Shown: piece after piece, positions 54,656 through 63,658 of the stretch
How the letters are laid out: each line of letters begins with the position of its first letter
Numbering within the stretch: position 1 is the first letter of the stretch
Source of the DNA: Arenibacter palladensis
GTDB lineage: Bacteria > Bacteroidota > Bacteroidia > Flavobacteriales > Flavobacteriaceae
Direction: 5' to 3'
Length of the DNA stretch: 64,000 nucleotides
Assembly: GCF_900129275.1 (NCBI RefSeq)
Contig: NZ_FQUX01000001.1
Span: forward strand, 124,001 to 188,000
Notes under the pieces: model-generated
What the model saw: the letters and a program-made list of their open reading frames with translations, nothing else
Told to the model about the DNA's origin: nothing
Databases searched by the model: none
Program-made: the position numbers and the translations under genes

Positions 54656-55260
54656 CCACTATAGCCACTTATATAGCGCATTTTTACACCCATTTTCCCG
54701 GCCAAAAAGGAGTGCCTCCATGGGAAATAACTCCTTCCCTATCATCCATAATTACCAAAAAGATCCTAGAACTCAATTCTGAGGATTATGCCGTTAATAA
54801 TGGAATGGCCATCCACAAAACTGCCGTAATCGAAAAAGGGGCAATTTTAAAAGGACCCCTCATTATTTCCCGAAACTGTTTTGTTGCCAGCCACGCTTAT
54901 CTACGGGGTGGAGTGTTTTTGGACGAGGGGGTGAGGATAGGCCCTGGAAGTGAGATAAAGTCGAGTATTATTGGCCATCATTCGGCCATGGCCCATTTTA
55001 ATTTTATAGGAGACAGCATTATTGGTGCTTATGTAAATTTTGAAGCGGGAGCACTTATTGCCAACCACTATAACGAAAGGTCCGATATGACCATTTGGGC
55101 CCAAGTAAATGGTATTAGGACCAATACCGGATCCATCAAATTTGGTGCCTTGGTCGGGGACAATTCAAAAATTGGGGCCAATGCCGTACTTTCCCCAGGC
55201 ACTATATTATCCTCTGGATCCGTAGTAAAACGATTGGAGCTTATAGAACAAAACAACTGA
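54652..55260 (+). CDS. Left-handed beta-helix (LpxA/GlmU-like) acyltransferase-fold protein
   Basis: A 202-residue protein built of hexapeptide repeats (about 60-195), for example AVIEKGAILKGPLIISRNCF, VFLDEGVRIGPGSEIKSSI and GDNSKIGANAVLSPGTILSS. This is the left-handed beta-helix of nucleotidyl-sugar and acyl transferases. The catalytic His region GHHSAMAHFNFIGDSIIGAY resembles the GlmU C-terminal acetyltransferase. There is no N-terminal nucleotidyltransferase domain. It is the third gene of a coupled group. A sugar-acetyl or acyl transfer is likely; the acceptor is unknown. Confidence 0.8.
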   Translation: MTTIATYIAHFYTHFPGQKGVPPWEITPSLSSIITKKILELNSEDYAVNNGMAIHKTAVIEKGAILKGPLIISRNCFVASHAYLRGGVFLDEGVRIGPGSEIKSSIIGHHSAMAHFNFIGDSIIGAYVNFEAGALIANHYNERSDMTIWAQVNGIRTNTGSIKFGALVGDNSKIGANAVLSPGTILSSGSVVKRLELIEQNN

Positions 55261-55267
55261 ACGAACC

Positions 55268-55618
55268 ATGGAAAAAAAATGCTTGGAGTGCGGGGACAAA
55301 ATTTTGGGCCGGATAGACAAGAAGTTCTGCTCGGACTATTGTAGAAATGCTTACAATAATAAACTGAACAAAGACAGTAAAAATCTCGTCAGGAACATAA
55401 ATAACCGTCTCCGTAAAAATTACAGAATCTTGGATAGTTATCCCCTAACCGATGGCAAGACCAAAACCACCAAGACCCGATTAATGGACAAGGGTTTCGA
55501 TTTTGAATATATCACCAATTTATATACCACCAAAAAAGGAACCACCTACTATTTTGTATATGATCTGGGCTATCTTCCGTTGGACAATGATTATTATATG
55601 ATCGTGAAAAGGGAGTAG
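55268..55618 (+). CDS. Small zinc-ribbon protein of unknown function
   Basis: A 116-residue cytoplasmic protein. The N terminus has a Cys4 zinc-ribbon, CLECGDKILG then KKFCSDYCRNAYNN, similar to the Cys-x2-Cys...Cys-x3-Cys of DksA-type and DUF2116-like fingers. A basic helical stretch follows (LVRNINNRLRKNYRIL), and the C-terminal half is beta-rich and aromatic (TTYYFVYDLGYLPLDNDYYM). I know similar hypothetical proteins in Bacteroidetes but no function. It follows the LbetaH gene by seven bases. Confidence 0.65.
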   Translation: MEKKCLECGDKILGRIDKKFCSDYCRNAYNNKLNKDSKNLVRNINNRLRKNYRILDSYPLTDGKTKTTKTRLMDKGFDFEYITNLYTTKKGTTYYFVYDLGYLPLDNDYYMIVKRE

Positions 55619-55638
55619 AACGTTACCTTTGATAAAGA

Positions 55639-55676
55639 ATGCCCTTTAACTGTTTCAAGAAACAGTTAAAGGGCAT
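55639..55676. terminator. Bidirectional terminator hairpin
   Basis: ATGCCCTTTAACTGTTTC and GAAACAGTTAAAGGGCAT form a perfect 18-base stem with a two-base centre, between the stops of the convergent zinc-ribbon and CBS genes. T- or A-rich text follows on both sides. Confidence 0.85.
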
Positions 55677-55735
55677 AAAAATATAAGTTTTGTTGTTTTA
55701 TTAGCCGTCAGCCCAGGGGAGGTGAAAGCAGCTTA

Positions 55736-56200
55736 CTATTTATAGTTATGTCCGCTTAATTTAAGGGCTGCAATTACAATATCCTTACGACTTATTTGCC
55801 CTACCAATATCCCGTTTTTCATAACCGGCAATCTTCTTCTTTTATGTTTGTCGAAAATGCCTGCGGCATCAAAAATAGACATATCATGAGGTATGGTCTC
55901 TACCTCCTTTGTCATGAATCGCTCAACACTTTTGTCCAAAATAGGTTGATTAAAATAGCGGCTTTCCGAAATCTGTTTCATACAATCCGCCTCGGAGATA
56001 ATACCTACCAAAAATCCGTTGTTGTCCAATACCGGACCTCCAGAAATATGATATTTGGCCAAATGCTCCATAACCGTTAAAATAGATTGATCAGGACTAA
56101 AGGTGATCAGCTTTTTTGTCATGTAGTCCTCTACTAAAATGGGAGCATCAAATTCCTTTTTTACGACCTTGCGAACTCCCTGAAAACTTTTTATTCCCAT
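55736..56200 (-). CDS. CBS-domain pair protein
   Basis: A 154-residue cytoplasmic protein formed mainly of two CBS motifs (about 25-80 and 90-150): VEDYMTKKLITFSPDQSILT and VERFMTKEVETIPHDMSIFD, each ending with a GxxxR/S-D segment (GIISEADCM, GQISRKDIV). Such modules bind adenosyl nucleotides and report energy state. There is no catalytic domain, so it probably regulates a partner. I use ATG 56200; the longer frame from 56254 begins with a Lys/Ile-rich segment that is not part of the family. Confidence 0.88.
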   Translation of the reverse strand: MGIKSFQGVRKVVKKEFDAPILVEDYMTKKLITFSPDQSILTVMEHLAKYHISGGPVLDNNGFLVGIISEADCMKQISESRYFNQPILDKSVERFMTKEVETIPHDMSIFDAAGIFDKHKRRRLPVMKNGILVGQISRKDIVIAALKLSGHNYK

Positions 56201-56417
56201 ACCGTTTATTTTTAGGTTAATTTGAAAGATAATCTTTTTTAGATAATTACACAACTATTTAAGATTTAATCAGTTGTATTGATAAATTTTCATTAAAAAT
56301 GTTACATATAATTCAAATAAGGGAAATTTTAAAAATCACATATTATCGGTTATACCTCACACAGCAATGTAATACAGGGATAATTTCTTACTTTTAAGTT
56401 TTTACCACATACGAACT

Positions 56418-58700
56418 ATGAAGCAATATTCTTCTCCCATAACCCTTCTACTTCTTCTGCTTGCCATTTATTGGGGTTTCGAAGCCGCCATGCCAAGCTA
56501 CACTCCGGACGCCAATATTGAAAATGTTTCATTTTCAACGGACAGGGCCCTGGTCCATGTAAAAAATATGTCCGAAAAACCACATGCCGTGGGATTTCCT
56601 GCACATTCAGAAGTTAGGGATTATATTATATCGGAATTGACCAAGTTGGGACTGGAAACAACTACCCAACAAGGTTATACCGCTGGGGACTGGGGGAATT
56701 TTAGTAGCGCAACCAATATATTGGCTAGGATAAAAGGCAGCGAAAAGGGAAAGGCCCTTCTTTTACTCTCGCATTACGATAGCAATCCCCATTCATCTAT
56801 AGGCGCCAGCGATGCCGCCAGTGGGGTGGCAACCATATTGGAAGGCGTAAGGGCTTATTTGGAACAAAACAATACGCCTAAGAACGATATCATTATTCTA
56901 ATTTCAGATGCTGAGGAATTGGGACTTAACGGAGCGGATTTATTTGTAAACAATCACCCATGGGTCAAGGAAACAGGATTGGTCTTAAATTTTGAAGCTC
57001 GGGGCAGTGGGGGGCCTTCCTATATGTTACTGGAAACCAATAGGGGAAATTCCAAAGTGATTGACGAGTTTATTAAGGCAAATCCAAAATATCCTGCAGC
57101 CAATTCCTTAGTCTATAGTGTTTACAAAATGCTTCCCAATGATACCGACCTAACCGTGTTCCGTGAGGATATGGACATAGAGGGCCTCAATTTTGCCTTT
57201 ATAGACGACCATTATGACTACCATACCGCACGCGATAATTATGAGCGTTTGGACCGAAATACCCTAGCACACCAAGGCAGTTATCTCATGCCCCTTTTAA
57301 AGCACTTTGGCAACTCCGACCTCAGCGACCTGAAAAGCCCAAACGATTCCATATATTTTAACATTCCGTTCTTTAGATTGGTCTCATATCCCTTCGATTG
57401 GATTTTCCCTATGTTGGCACTTGCCATAATAGGCTTTTTAACACTTTTGATCCTGGGACTTAGAAATAGCTCCTTGGAGATCAAAGAAATTGGTAGGGGC
57501 TTTGTTCCCCTATTCCTGATTTTGGCCATTAACGGGGTGGTCGGGTATTTTGGTTGGACCGCACTTACCAATGTGTACCCGCAATACCAGGACATACTTC
57601 ATGGCTTCACTTATAACGGTTATGCATACATTGCAGCTTTCGTACTCTTTTCAGTGGCAGTAGGTTTTTGGGCCTATCATAAATTTGGCAAGGCCCAAAC
57701 CCAAAACCTCTTAATTGCCCCGTTGTTGCTGTGGCTAATTCTTTGCGCCCTAGTTGCCGTATATTTAAAAGGTGCCAGCTTTTTTATAATTCCCGTAATT
57801 GCATTGCTCGCCTCTTTGCTTATCCTAACTCACCAAAAATCGCCAAGTCCATACCTATTGTTATTTTTGGCTTTGCCTGCCATATGGATCTATTCCCCTC
57901 TTATTAAAATGTTCCCAGTGGGGCTTGGTCTTAAAATGATGATTACCGCTACCCTTCTGACCTCTTTGACCTTTTTCCTATTGCTTCCAGTTTTCGGTCC
58001 CTTAAAAAACAAAAACCGTTTGGCCTATATATTGCTACTACTCTGTTTTGGTTTTCTTTTGTCCGCCCATTTTTCTTCGGGCTTTGATAAAGAAAACGCG
58101 AAACCTACGAGTTTGGTCTATATACTTGACGCGGACAAAAACACTGCACAATGGGCCACCTATGATCATGTGCTATCCAGTTGGACATCGCAGTATATTG
58201 ATGTGAACAAGGCCGAGCCAAAAAATGCAGCCTATGACGTCTTAAGCAGTAAATATGGAACGGGGTTCACCTACACTTCAGAAGCTCCGGTAAAAAATAT
58301 TGCCCCTCCTACAATAGAAACTACTTTAGATACCATTATCGGGGACCATAGAAAATTGGAAATATGCATTACGCCACAGCGAAGCACCAACCGTTTGGAA
58401 ATATTTACGAACGTTGTAGAAATTATTAAGGCCAATATAAATAAAATTGAACTATCCGATTACTATCTCAAAAATAGGATGAACAATAAGTTGATAACCC
58501 ACTATGTCAGCAATAACGATTATACCGAATTACAAATCACTATTCCCAAGGACAGTGCTTTGGAACTTACCTTGTATGAGGCTTCCAACGATCTATTGAA
58601 CAATCCGTTATTTACGGTGCCCCCAAGGCCCGAAGACAATATTCCTATGCCTTTTGTCCTAAATGATGCCATTTTGATCAGCAAAAAGATAAAGTTTTGA
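56418..58700 (+). CDS. Membrane-anchored M28 family zinc peptidase (ERMP1-like)
   Basis: A 760-residue protein with one N-terminal membrane helix (about 5-25), an M28 aminopeptidase domain (about 45-320) and a C-terminal multi-helix membrane region (about 320-560), ending in a soluble domain. The M28 metal ligands are visible: SHYDSNPHS (His), IGASDAASGV (Asp), DAEELGLNGA (Glu-Glu), FEARGSG (Glu) and HYDYHTARD (His). The arrangement resembles the eukaryotic ER metallopeptidase ERMP1. The substrate is unknown. The next gene begins inside its stop codon. Confidence 0.9.
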   Translation: MKQYSSPITLLLLLLAIYWGFEAAMPSYTPDANIENVSFSTDRALVHVKNMSEKPHAVGFPAHSEVRDYIISELTKLGLETTTQQGYTAGDWGNFSSATNILARIKGSEKGKALLLLSHYDSNPHSSIGASDAASGVATILEGVRAYLEQNNTPKNDIIILISDAEELGLNGADLFVNNHPWVKETGLVLNFEARGSGGPSYMLLETNRGNSKVIDEFIKANPKYPAANSLVYSVYKMLPNDTDLTVFREDMDIEGLNFAFIDDHYDYHTARDNYERLDRNTLAHQGSYLMPLLKHFGNSDLSDLKSPNDSIYFNIPFFRLVSYPFDWIFPMLALAIIGFLTLLILGLRNSSLEIKEIGRGFVPLFLILAINGVVGYFGWTALTNVYPQYQDILHGFTYNGYAYIAAFVLFSVAVGFWAYHKFGKAQTQNLLIAPLLLWLILCALVAVYLKGASFFIIPVIALLASLLILTHQKSPSPYLLLFLALPAIWIYSPLIKMFPVGLGLKMMITATLLTSLTFFLLLPVFGPLKNKNRLAYILLLLCFGFLLSAHFSSGFDKENAKPTSLVYILDADKNTAQWATYDHVLSSWTSQYIDVNKAEPKNAAYDVLSSKYGTGFTYTSEAPVKNIAPPTIETTLDTIIGDHRKLEICITPQRSTNRLEIFTNVVEIIKANINKIELSDYYLKNRMNNKLITHYVSNNDYTELQITIPKDSALELTLYEASNDLLNNPLFTVPPRPEDNIPMPFVLNDAILISKKIKF

Positions 58701-59506
58701 ACAAAAAAATAGGCATTCTAGGTTGCGGGTGGTTAGGGTTACCCCTGGCCAAATCCCTCATTGATGATAAACATACGGTGTTTGGAACTACCACCTCCGA
58801 TTCCAAAATGGAACTATTGCATAAAGCCAATATAGTACCATATACCATTGATCTAACAGAGAATGGAATTAAAGGCAACATCAAAGGCTTTCTCGCAGAA
58901 TTAGACCTATTGATCATAAATGTCCCTCCAAAGCTGCGCTCGACCCCCAAAGAGAGCTATATCAAAAAAATGCAGCATTTATATGACGAAATAAATAAGA
59001 CCAGTCTAGGCCGTATAATTTTTATTAGTAGCACCTCAGTATATGGGGACATAGAAGGACGGGTCACAGAAGACTCCCCTACCCGACCCAATACCGAGTC
59101 CGGTAAGCAGTTATTGGCTGCGGAAAATATTTTTTTGAACGATGGAAGCCTTAATACCACCATTATAAGATTTGGGGGTCTAATTGGCCCATCCAGGCAT
59201 CCTGTAACCTTTTTGGCCGGTAAAACCGATCTTAGTAATGGCACTGACCCTGTAAACCTCATCCATCTAAATGATTGTATGGGAATTATAAAGTTGGTCA
59301 TTAATGGAAATTGGGAGAATAAAGTGGTTAATGGAGTGTATCCCCTGCACCCTACAAAGGAGGCTTATTATACCTCGGAAGCTTTAAAAAGAGGACTTTT
59401 ACCGCCCATGCACACCAAAAACTTAGATAAAATAGGAAACAAAAGCATAGAAAGTAAGTATTTAAATGTTAAAATTTACCATTATAACACTTCAATTGTA
59501 AGTTGA
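58697..59506 (+). CDS. NAD(P)-dependent epimerase/dehydratase-like protein (YeeZ type)
   Basis: A 269-residue Rossmann-fold protein starting NKKIGILGCGWLGLPLAKSL, with the GxGxxG dinucleotide motif only eight residues from the start. TSVYGDIEGRVTEDSP and GKQLLAAENIFL fit the extended-SDR, YeeZ-like group; the Tyr-x-x-x-Lys pair is incomplete. The start codon is TTG, overlapping the TGA of the peptidase gene (TTGA). No ATG is in frame nearby, and the glycine motif would be lost with any later start. Substrate unknown. Confidence 0.85.
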   Translation: MNKKIGILGCGWLGLPLAKSLIDDKHTVFGTTTSDSKMELLHKANIVPYTIDLTENGIKGNIKGFLAELDLLIINVPPKLRSTPKESYIKKMQHLYDEINKTSLGRIIFISSTSVYGDIEGRVTEDSPTRPNTESGKQLLAAENIFLNDGSLNTTIIRFGGLIGPSRHPVTFLAGKTDLSNGTDPVNLIHLNDCMGIIKLVINGNWENKVVNGVYPLHPTKEAYYTSEALKRGLLPPMHTKNLDKIGNKSIESKYLNVKIYHYNTSIVS

Positions 59507-59628
59507 TTCACCACACTTTTTTCAACTTTCACAACAAAGTCGCCCACTTTAGGTTAAATTATATCCTTGATTATTAACCGTTTATCGATTAGTACGTATC
59601 TTTAAATAAACGAATAAATTCAATTATC

Positions 59629-60003
59629 ATGGAAAATTCAGGTCTAAAAACGAGAGTGCTTACCGAAATTGAAAAATTAATTTCCAAAAGCTGTTCCAAA
59701 AGCAAAATGTCCCCAAAATTTCAAAAACTGCATGTTGCCATATTGAAAAAATATTACAATGCTGCAGATGTATCCATCGACTATCACAGAAAGAGGGTCA
59801 TCATGGATATTGTTATGGACGACAGCTGTTATGACCCGAAAAAAGTGAATTCCAGCCTTCCAATTCTTAGGGCAAATTTACTTTTTAAGAATTTAAAGGA
59901 GTTTTTAAGTTCTAGCTTGGACAAGGACAATGTGAGTATTGCATTTTACGCCAGACTTATAAGGGCATACGAAAACAGGAATGTTACGCTCACCGTTGTT
60001 TAA
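59629..60003 (+). CDS. Conserved hypothetical protein, 124 aa
   Basis: I do not recognise this protein. It is a basic, soluble 124-residue chain with helical character and no signal peptide. Three Cys are near the start and centre (KSCSKSK, DDSCYDP), and there are beta-like segments around 50-65 (VSIDYHRKRVIMDIVMDDS) and at the end (RNVTLTVV). A tight terminator follows at 60030-60056 and there is a clear ATG, so it is most likely a real gene. The neighbouring genes give no hint of function. Confidence 0.6.
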   Translation: MENSGLKTRVLTEIEKLISKSCSKSKMSPKFQKLHVAILKKYYNAADVSIDYHRKRVIMDIVMDDSCYDPKKVNSSLPILRANLLFKNLKEFLSSSLDKDNVSIAFYARLIRAYENRNVTLTVV

Positions 60004-60029
60004 CCCAGACCCAGACCAACCATATTAGA

Positions 60030-60056
60030 AAAAGGATGCCGATCGGCATCCTTTTT
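60030..60056 (+). terminator. Rho-independent terminator after the 124-aa gene
   Basis: Perfect palindrome AAAAGGATGCC-GAT-style stem, GGATGCCGATCGGCATCC at 60034-60051, flanked by A and T runs, 30 bases after the stop. Confidence 0.9.
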
Positions 60057-60139
60057 TATTGCCTATCCAAGGTTTAAGACATTCCTTAACAAATGGTTAG
60101 AAATAATTTACTAGTTTTGGCACACTAAAAATTAGAACA

Positions 60140-60853
60140 ATGAAGAAAATAGTACTGATCCTCCTAATTATGGTAGGATTTACTGCAAATTCACAGACAA
60201 AAAGTGAATTGCTTAAGCATTATGAGGCCTATTATGACCAAATGAGACAACAGGGCGATATAAACGGGGTAATTAGCGCCATTACCCACCTAAACATACT
60301 TTCCCCCAGCAAAGAGCGTAACGACACCCTGGCTTACATTTACACCACGGACAATCAGCATTTACAAGCTTTAAACACGATTGGGATTGAAAAGAACGAA
60401 TCGGACTCGGATTTGGCCGTACAGGTAAAAGCTATTTCCCTAAAAGCATTGAACCAACCAAAGAGGGCTTTGGAACAGTTTGAAATTCTTAATAAGAGAG
60501 GACCAAATCCTTATTTGGCATACGAATTGGCAGACCTAAAAATACAGACCGGTGACAATGAAGGTGCAGCCGCCAATATTGAATATGGAATTGCCAATGC
60601 CAAAGAAGAAATGAAATATGCATTCTATGAAAGGCAACAACCATACGAGGTTTCCTTAAAGGCTGCCTTTATACATTTAAAGGCCCTAGTAGAATTCAAT
60701 AAGGATCAAACCGATATAGATGGTGCCCTGGCCACCATTGATGAAGCTTTAAAAATAGACCCCAATTTTAATTTGGCCAGTTTAAGTAGACAAGCTTTAC
60801 AGTCCAGAAAAGAGAAACAAGAGAATAAGGAGCCACAAGCAACTAAGCAATAA
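60140..60853 (+). CDS. Exported TPR protein
   Basis: A 237-residue protein with a signal peptide (IVLILLIMVGFTANSQ). TPR-type helix pairs are visible (about 70-125 and 190-225), for example RALEQFEILNKRGPNPYLAY and GALATIDEALKIDPNFNLAS. The C terminus is a Lys/Gln/Glu-rich tail. Probably a periplasmic scaffold or chaperone-like protein; no partner is suggested by the neighbours. It stands alone between terminators at 60030-60056 and 60901-60935. Confidence 0.8.
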   Translation: MKKIVLILLIMVGFTANSQTKSELLKHYEAYYDQMRQQGDINGVISAITHLNILSPSKERNDTLAYIYTTDNQHLQALNTIGIEKNESDSDLAVQVKAISLKALNQPKRALEQFEILNKRGPNPYLAYELADLKIQTGDNEGAAANIEYGIANAKEEMKYAFYERQQPYEVSLKAAFIHLKALVEFNKDQTDIDGALATIDEALKIDPNFNLASLSRQALQSRKEKQENKEPQATKQ

Positions 60854-60900
60854 TCGAAATATACTGGAATTAACCTTATTGGCTCCCAATAATGGAAAAC

Positions 60901-60935
60901 AACAAAAAACCACTGCTATACAGTGGTTTTTTGTT
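60901..60935. terminator. Bidirectional terminator
   Basis: AACAAAAAACCACTG and CAGTGGTTTTTTGTT form a perfect 15-base stem with loop CTATA, between convergent genes, with A and T runs in the arms on both strands. Confidence 0.9.
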
Positions 60936-60972
60936 GCTCTAAAGATATATGCTTCCCCTTCCTAACAGGGGA

Positions 60973-61473
60973 CTACTGTTTATTTAAATCTTCGATTATC
61001 CTATTGTCCTTTTCCTGCTTTATCAGGATTACCTCGGAAACATTTTCATTGGGAATAACCAGGGAGAGCACATAATGTGCAATTTTCCATTTTCCGGACT
61101 CTTTTCTAAGTACTCCTGAACCACGACATAGTTTAATCTGGGTATCCAATAATTCATCAAACCAGGCATAATCCCCCTCGTCATTGACATATACATTTCG
61201 TTCCACGGCTTTGAAGTTCCATGCCCTACCCTTATCAAAATGGGGCTTTGCATAGGCCTTAAATTCTTCCAACTGCCAATTCTCGGAAGCATCCGTACCT
61301 ATGAACACGGCATCGGAAGTCATTAAATTAAAATAGGGATCAAATTCGGCGCTTGCTGCCGCTATGTGCCAGCTATCCAGAATATTCCCTATTTCTATTT
61401 TATCCTGGGGTCTTTGGGCCCTCAACGGTAAGGTAAAAAAGACCATCAAAACAAACACTAGAACCCTACTCAC
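60973..61473 (-). CDS. SnoaL-like/NTF2-fold exported protein
   Basis: A 166-residue protein with a signal peptide (LVFVLMVFFTLPLRAQ) and a nuclear-transport-factor-2-like domain, DUF4440/SnoaL type: ILDSWHIAAASAEFDPYFNL, TSDAVFIGTDASENWQLEEF and GSGVLRKESGKWKIAHYVLS. The cone-shaped fold often holds a small ligand or active site, but no catalytic pair is certain here. Its start overlaps the previous gene by eight bases, so it is coupled to the lipoprotein upstream. Confidence 0.85.
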   Translation of the reverse strand: MSRVLVFVLMVFFTLPLRAQRPQDKIEIGNILDSWHIAAASAEFDPYFNLMTSDAVFIGTDASENWQLEEFKAYAKPHFDKGRAWNFKAVERNVYVNDEGDYAWFDELLDTQIKLCRGSGVLRKESGKWKIAHYVLSLVIPNENVSEVILIKQEKDNRIIEDLNKQ

Positions 61474-61960
61474 TTAATATGAGTATAGTGTCCAACTTAC
61501 TGTTTACAATAACATTGAACTGGTTCCTAAATGCGTTATAAGCATCGATCATTTCTATGGTGGATGCCTTTGTACCATCCCTGTATTCCAAATTCCCCTT
61601 TGTTTTAAGAATATAGGTCTTAAAAACCTTTTGCCTGCTCTTAATCTGTGGCTTATCAAATGTTGCCGGGTAAGTAGATGCTTCCAGCGTTTTTTGTTTC
61701 TCTATCAAATCTTCAATGACCAGTACCAAATCCTCCCTATTTGCCACCCGATACAGTGATTCAAAAGTATTTTCCAAACCGATGAACTCCTGCCATTCCT
61801 TAATTATTGTCATGGCCTGTTCATTTATTTCCTTGGGCTTGGGGAGCGAATCAACGCTAAAAAACACTTCCGCCTTTTCTTCAACGGCCTCTATCTTTCC
61901 CTGTTGTTTACAAGAGCCCAACAAAATAAAAACACTGACGTAAAACAATATTCTTCCCAT
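61466..61960 (-). CDS. Hypothetical lipoprotein
   Basis: A 164-residue protein with lipoprotein signal YVSVFILLGSCKQQGK (lipobox Cys about 15 from ATG 61960). The mature part is helical and charged (EINEQAMTIIKEWQEFIGLE, VLVIEDLIEKQKTL) with a C-terminal helix ending in DTILILSE. The family is unknown to me. The ATG 61960 is preferred over the frame opening at 61975 because the signal starts there. It overlaps the NTF2-like gene by eight bases, so both may act together in the periplasm. Confidence 0.7.
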   Translation of the reverse strand: MGRILFYVSVFILLGSCKQQGKIEAVEEKAEVFFSVDSLPKPKEINEQAMTIIKEWQEFIGLENTFESLYRVANREDLVLVIEDLIEKQKTLEASTYPATFDKPQIKSRQKVFKTYILKTKGNLEYRDGTKASTIEMIDAYNAFRNQFNVIVNSKLDTILILSE

Positions 61961-62101
61961 AGGGCGAAGGTACAAATTTTAATAAACGCTAGCTTTGGTA
62001 GCATTTATATTTAACCAAGCTTTAAGGCAAAACTCAATTTTTATAACCGGGTCCTTTAAGCAATTACCCCAACGCATTCAAATCTCACTTAGTAAGTAAA
62101 A

Positions 62102-62136
62102 TTGGGAAGGCATGAACAATGGCCACAGCTTCCCAA
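62102..62136 (-). terminator. Probable terminator of the rimB-rimK gene
   Basis: TTGGGAAG and CTTCCCAA are inverted around a 19-base loop with an inner GGC/GCC pair; on the minus strand the stem is followed by TTTTA. Confidence 0.55.
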
Positions 62137-62163
62137 CGTATCCTTTTTAATTAGAATTAGGAA

Positions 62164-63540
62164 CTAGACACTGAATTTGATCTTGCTCTCTATAGCCCGG
62201 ATCATGATACTGGCAATATCCTTCCCAGTAGCATTTTCTATCCCTTCCAATCCTGGGGATGAATTAACCTCGAGCAGCAAGGGACCTTTGTTGGAACGAA
62301 TGATGTCCACTCCGGCTACGGCCAGATTTAGTACTTTGGCCGCCTTTACCGCCAACTTCCTTTCTTCCGCAGTAATTCTTATAATGGATGCCTTGCCCCC
62401 TTGGTGAAGGTTTGCCCGGAATTCTCCTTTTTCGGCTTGGCGCTGTATGGAAGCCACAACTTTTCCATTTACCACAAAACAGCGGATATCCTGACCGTTT
62501 GCTTCCTTAATGAACTCTTGTACCAAGATATTGGTCTGTACGCTCTTAAAGGCGTTGATAACACTTTCTGCAGCCTTGTTTGTTTCTGCTAAGACCACGC
62601 CCTTACCTTGGGTACTTTCCAGTAACTTTATAATCAAAGGTGCCCCGTTGACCATCCTGATAAGATCCTTGGTATCCATGGGCGATTTGGCAAATCCGGT
62701 GATAGGGATATGTATATCATTTTTGGAAAAAAGCTGGGAAGCAAACAATTTATCCCTGGACTGGGTTATAGCCTCTGCCGAATTTAAGCAGTACACCCCA
62801 AGGTTATCGAACTGCCTTATCAAGGCACAACCGTAAAAGGTAACCGCTGGTTTTATCCTAGGTATAATGGCATCGAACTCATTTAATATGTTCCCTCCCC
62901 TATATCTAATCTCCGGGGAATTGGCATCGAGTTTCATATAGGCGTGCTCCACATTTAAAAACACCATATCATGCCCCATAGCCTCACCGGCCTCCATTAT
63001 TCGCTTATTGCTGTACAACAATGGGTTACTGGCCAGCAATGCAATTTTAAGCCCTGTCTTTTCTTTAAAATGGGAGGCGTACCTCTGACTTATTTCCGTT
63101 GCCGTAAACTCCCCCAAATTAAAACTAACCGCGGGGTTTACCACAAAACGCTCATTGAGTGCCTCCCTGCCCAAAAGCATACGGTACTCCATTGTGTCCC
63201 TATTGGCCAAGGTGAGCTCTATATCAAAAGTATGATTGCCAACCCGTACCGGGGTCTTAATCACAAAACGCTCCTCGGATATCCCTGAAGAACTTTTTAC
63301 CGTCCTCCGGTCTACCAAACGCGCCTTGCAGTCTATGTTAATCCCCCTATTGTCCTGCAAAGGATTAACCTCGAACTTTACCCATTCGTGGGCCCCTTTG
63401 GTATACACTTTTATATTATTTGCCTGTATGGAAGAAGTTTTAGCCCCGGAATCTACCCTAGCCTTTATAGCAGGAATCTCCAAATCCTCGAATACACACC
63501 ATTCCTCACTACCAATAATATCCAGGTCCTTATACTTCAT
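62164..63540 (-). CDS. rimK: RimB-RimK fusion: retropepsin-like domain plus ATP-grasp glutamate ligase
   Basis: A 458-residue fusion. Residues 1-145 match the RimB-type (ATP-dependent zinc protease, retropepsin-like) domain, with the acid-protease motif [14 protein letters not shown] and MLLGREAL. Residues 155-455 are a RimK/LysX ATP-grasp ligase: [63 protein letters not shown] and [14 protein letters not shown]. RimK adds glutamates to the C terminus of ribosomal protein S6, and RimB removes them. Having both in one chain is notable. The mature chain is cytoplasmic. Confidence 0.85.
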   Translation of the reverse strand: MKYKDLDIIGSEEWCVFEDLEIPAIKARVDSGAKTSSIQANNIKVYTKGAHEWVKFEVNPLQDNRGINIDCKARLVDRRTVKSSSGISEERFVIKTPVRVGNHTFDIELTLANRDTMEYRMLLGREALNERFVVNPAVSFNLGEFTATEISQRYASHFKEKTGLKIALLASNPLLYSNKRIMEAGEAMGHDMVFLNVEHAYMKLDANSPEIRYRGGNILNEFDAIIPRIKPAVTFYGCALIRQFDNLGVYCLNSAEAITQSRDKLFASQLFSKNDIHIPITGFAKSPMDTKDLIRMVNGAPLIIKLLESTQGKGVVLAETNKAAESVINAFKSVQTNILVQEFIKEANGQDIRCFVVNGKVVASIQRQAEKGEFRANLHQGGKASIIRITAEERKLAVKAAKVLNLAVAGVDIIRSNKGPLLLEVNSSPGLEGIENATGKDIASIMIRAIESKIKFSV

Positions 63541-63658
63541 TTCTATATTTATATTTTTTTAATTAACTGCAAAATAAAACACTTGACCCCTGGGAATCAA
63601 GAATAATTGATTATTAATTTATTGAATGACGATAGACCTTGGGAAATAATCCTGAAAA

